Below are positions 61,316 to 64,000 of a stretch of DNA of 64,000 bases, one piece after another (within the stretch, counting starts at the first letter, position 1; each line of letters begins with the position of its first letter). A program made the translations under genes and the position numbers. Origin of the DNA: an uncultured Flavobacteriales bacterium. Lineage in GTDB: Bacteria; Bacteroidota; Bacteroidia; Flavobacteriales_D; Parvicellaceae. The stretch is from positions 248,001-312,000 of the forward strand of contig CALSNM010000001.1 in the NCBI GenBank assembly GCA_943787725.1, read 5' to 3'. A model generated the notes under the pieces. The model searched no databases, was not told the origin of the DNA, and worked only from the letters and a program-made list of their open reading frames with translations.

Positions 61316-62758
61316 TTACAACTTAATACAAACGTTTGTTTGTTCGGTAAAAAAGTTCAATGCATTAAATCCTCCTTCACGACCAACACCAGAATTTTTA
61401 ACTCCACCAAAAGGTGTTCTTAGATCTCGAACCAACCAACAATTGACCCAAACAATTCCTGAAGCTAAACTAGCGCCTAATCTTGTAGATTTGCTAACAT
61501 CTTGTGTCCATACAGTTGCTGCCAGACCATATTCTGTGCTATTTGCCATCATTGTAACTTCTTCTTCTGTATCAAAAGGCATAATTGTAACTACCGGCCC
61601 AAAAATTTCTTCTTGATTCGTACGACAATCAAATGCTAAACCTTCAATGATAGTTGGCTCCATAAAATATCCTTCAGAAAGCTCTCCTGCTAGCTGAACT
61701 TTATTTCCGCCGGCTAGCACTTTACCCCCTTCTTCCTGAGCTAATTGCACATAAGACAAAACTTTTTCTAAATGAGCTTTCGACACAATTGCTCCCAAAT
61801 TAGTATCAGCATCATTTGGATTTCCAACTTTAAGTTGTTTTGTTTTAGCGACAAAAGCATCTCTAAACTTCTCGTAAATTGGTCTTTCAACAAAAATTCT
61901 AGAGCCACATAAGCAAATCTGTCCTTGATTGGCAAAAGAAGAAAGCATGGTTGTTTTCAGCGCTTTATCAAAATCGCAATCAGCAAAAATGATGTTTGGA
62001 TTTTTACCTCCTAGCTCTAAACTCAATTTTTTAAACATTGGAGCAGCAACTTTAGCAATAGCTCTTCCGGTAGCTGTGCCTCCAGTGAATGAAATTGCCT
62101 TAATTCCAGGATGCGTCGTTATTGGAGAGCCTACGCTTGGCCCCATTCCATGAATAATGTTTAATACTCCTTTCGGCAAGCCTGCTTCAATACATAACTT
62201 AGAAAACAAATAAGCTGTCATGGGTGTTACTTCAGAAGGTTTTGCAACTACGCAATTCCCTGAAGCTAATGCTGGTGCAATTTTCCACGTAAAAAGATAC
62301 AATGGAAGGTTCCATGGAGAGATACACCCAACCACTCCGATTGGTTTACGCAAAGTATAATTAATTGCTACACCATCCATATCATGACTTTCGGAAGCGT
62401 AATGTAAAACAGCCGTTGCAAAAAAGCGCATGTTACTTGCAGCACGCGGAATATCGACATGGGTTGCAAGTTTAACTGGTTTACCATTATCGATGGATTC
62501 AGCTTTAGCTAATTCTTCTAAATTCTCTTCAATCAAATCAGCAATACGCAACATTATTTTTGAGCGTTCTTCTTTTGGAGTTGCGCTCCAGCTAGCAAAA
62601 GCTTGATTTGCCGCGTTATAGGCTAATTCAATATCCTTTTCATTCGAATCAGGAATTTGACTATATACTTTTCCAATAGATGGGTTGTAATTATCCAAAA
62701 AAGAATTATTAATCGGTTCTACTAACGCACCATTTATGTAATTAAGAATTTTTTCCAT
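61316..62758 (-). CDS. Aldehyde dehydrogenase family protein
   Basis: CISPWNLPLYLFTWKIAPALASGNCVVAKPSE, LELGGKNPNIIF, GQICLCGSRI, EEIFGPVV. Confidence 0.95.
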   Translation of the reverse strand: MEKILNYINGALVEPINNSFLDNYNPSIGKVYSQIPDSNEKDIELAYNAANQAFASWSATPKEERSKIMLRIADLIEENLEELAKAESIDNGKPVKLATHVDIPRAASNMRFFATAVLHYASESHDMDGVAINYTLRKPIGVVGCISPWNLPLYLFTWKIAPALASGNCVVAKPSEVTPMTAYLFSKLCIEAGLPKGVLNIIHGMGPSVGSPITTHPGIKAISFTGGTATGRAIAKVAAPMFKKLSLELGGKNPNIIFADCDFDKALKTTMLSSFANQGQICLCGSRIFVERPIYEKFRDAFVAKTKQLKVGNPNDADTNLGAIVSKAHLEKVLSYVQLAQEEGGKVLAGGNKVQLAGELSEGYFMEPTIIEGLAFDCRTNQEEIFGPVVTIMPFDTEEEVTMMANSTEYGLAATVWTQDVSKSTRLGASLASGIVWVNCWLVRDLRTPFGGVKNSGVGREGGFNALNFFTEQTNVCIKL

Positions 62759-62772
62759 AGTTCAAGAGTTTC

Positions 62773-63009
62773 TTATCGACAAACATCTAACGCTTCCTCA
62801 AATTTTGCCATTTCTTCTGCATCATTTCCTAATGATTTGATTATGTCGACATAGATTGCTCGGCACGAATCACCAATTACAGTCAACTCTATTAGAGTCC
62901 GCTCTAAACTGTTGCGTATAGCATTGACATAACCTTTCTGAATCTGGATGAACAGGATCACTGCAAGACTGAAGGCTAATTGAAAATAAAACACCAACTG
63001 AAAATACAA
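62773..63009 (-). CDS. Short uncharacterised ORF (possibly a damaged secreted protein)
   Basis: 78 aa, hydrophobic N-terminus, C-terminal MAKFEEALDVCR. Confidence 0.35.
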   Translation of the reverse strand: MYFQLVFYFQLAFSLAVILFIQIQKGYVNAIRNSLERTLIELTVIGDSCRAIYVDIIKSLGNDAEEMAKFEEALDVCR

Positions 63010-63052
63010 TTTTCTTTAACACAATCGAATAATTTAGAAGTTTCCTCAAATG

Positions 63053-63085
63053 TAAAAGCCTTTTGATAAAATCAAAAGGCTTTTA
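63053..63085 (-). terminator. Terminator hairpin for the 63108 gene
   Basis: TAAAAGCCTTTTGAT-aaa-ATCAAAAGGCTTTTA, 15-bp perfect stem. Confidence 0.8.
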
Positions 63086-63107
63086 ACTACTAAATATTTA
63101 AATCTAG

Positions 63108-63998
63108 TTATTGTTTCACAATTTTCTTATGAACAGAGTGACCTTCGACTGAAATTTGTAGCATATAAATACCCGCTTCCAAAGCTTCAATGTTTACTTC
63201 TGCTTTATTGGCAGAAGCGCTTTCATTCTTGATTAATTTTCCATTCATATCCAATATTGAATAGCTCCAATTTGAGGCTTCAACAATTATCGAAAAGAAT
63301 CCATTACTTGGGTTTGGTTGAACTCTAGCGTTTAATAATAATTCGTCTATTGAATTTGGTGGGTTTGGAGGAGCAATAGTATGCCTATTAGAACGTGTAG
63401 TATTATGATCTTGTGCTTTTGTTGCGGTGCAAGTATTAGGAGTGGCAATTTGCACTAAATAGGATATGTTTGATGTATTTGGCACCGCAATATCTGTATA
63501 AACTAAGGTCGTTAGCGATACTGAATCGACCACTTCCCAATCATTTGTTCCGGTTGAATCTCTTAAAATTCTATAGTAAAAATTACTTGTAAACCCTCCA
63601 TAAGCTTGCCATACTAAATCAGCTGTATTACCCACTAAGTTTGGTGCATTCAAGTGAATTGTTTGATGGAAATCACTTAAGTCACTTTCATTACCACAAC
63701 TATCAACTACAGAAATCTTATAACGATATTGGGTTACTTGTGGATTTACTCCGCCAGTAACATCTTCATACTGACTTAAAGAATCATAAGGGACACTGTC
63801 TACATATGTATAGGTGCCAACGACATCTCTATATACATTAAAATGCGAGATCCCATTTGCTATAGGTTTTTCCCAAACAATAACGTTCTTAGTTGATGTT
63901 GAATCTACCGTAACAACACATACTTCAATAGGAATTACGTCAATACCAATGTTCGCAGTATCTGTTGCAACACAGCCATTAGCATCTGTAACAGTCAA
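63108..63998 (-). CDS. Fibronectin-III-like secreted protein with T9SS sorting domain (N-terminus outside window)
   Basis: Repeated FnIII-like segments; C-term VQPNPSNGFFSIIVE...GIYMLQISVEGHSVHKKIVKQ. Confidence 0.8.
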   Translation of the reverse strand: MTVTDANGCVATDTANIGIDVIPIEVCVVTVDSTSTKNVIVWEKPIANGISHFNVYRDVVGTYTYVDSVPYDSLSQYEDVTGGVNPQVTQYRYKISVVDSCGNESDLSDFHQTIHLNAPNLVGNTADLVWQAYGGFTSNFYYRILRDSTGTNDWEVVDSVSLTTLVYTDIAVPNTSNISYLVQIATPNTCTATKAQDHNTTRSNRHTIAPPNPPNSIDELLLNARVQPNPSNGFFSIIVEASNWSYSILDMNGKLIKNESASANKAEVNIEALEAGIYMLQISVEGHSVHKKIVKQ

Positions 63999-64000
63999 AA

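Overview
A 64 kb chromosomal segment from a Bacteroidota organism, most likely Flavobacteriales-like. This rests on T9SS C-terminal sorting domains, an SprE/PorW-like lipoprotein, Bacteroidota-typical DUF families and TAnnTTTG promoter-like motifs. Left flank (1-15.7 kb): polysaccharide deacetylase, SPFH protein, TonB receptor, purQ, purD, and a His-rich protein + CusA/TolC/CusB metal efflux operon. Right flank (45.8-64 kb): tRNA-Arg, yceD-rpmF-plsX-fabH-accB-accC, an SprE-like lipoprotein, bactofilin, UspA, aldehyde dehydrogenase and others. The most interesting region is about 16.1-35.2 kb, possibly to 37.6 kb: a tyrosine recombinase followed by co-oriented ORFs separated by imperfect palindromes with integron attC architecture (R''-L''-loop-L'-R'). 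For several units the 5' end (GTTnnnn) is complementary to the R'' box at the 3' end of the SAME unit, as expected of excisable cassettes. Examples: GTTGGCACAC/GTGTGCCAAC, GTTAGCAAA/TTTGCTAAC, GTTGTAGAA/TTCTACAAC. By eye the recombinase lacks the IntI-specific insertion and points toward the array, so this may be a divergent Bacteroidota integron-like system. Other points: a 2x7x47-aa higher-order repeat protein; a 1.17 kb duplication shared by adjacent cassettes with a breakpoint inside the site; a phosphatase-like domain (HCWNGWHxSG) lacking the canonical Arg, found in both a CotH/LysM and an OmpA protein; and many 1-nt indels, mostly in A-runs, that look like sequencing errors. No database search or folding program was run. 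Family names come from motif recognition, and coordinates of frameshifted genes were stitched by hand.
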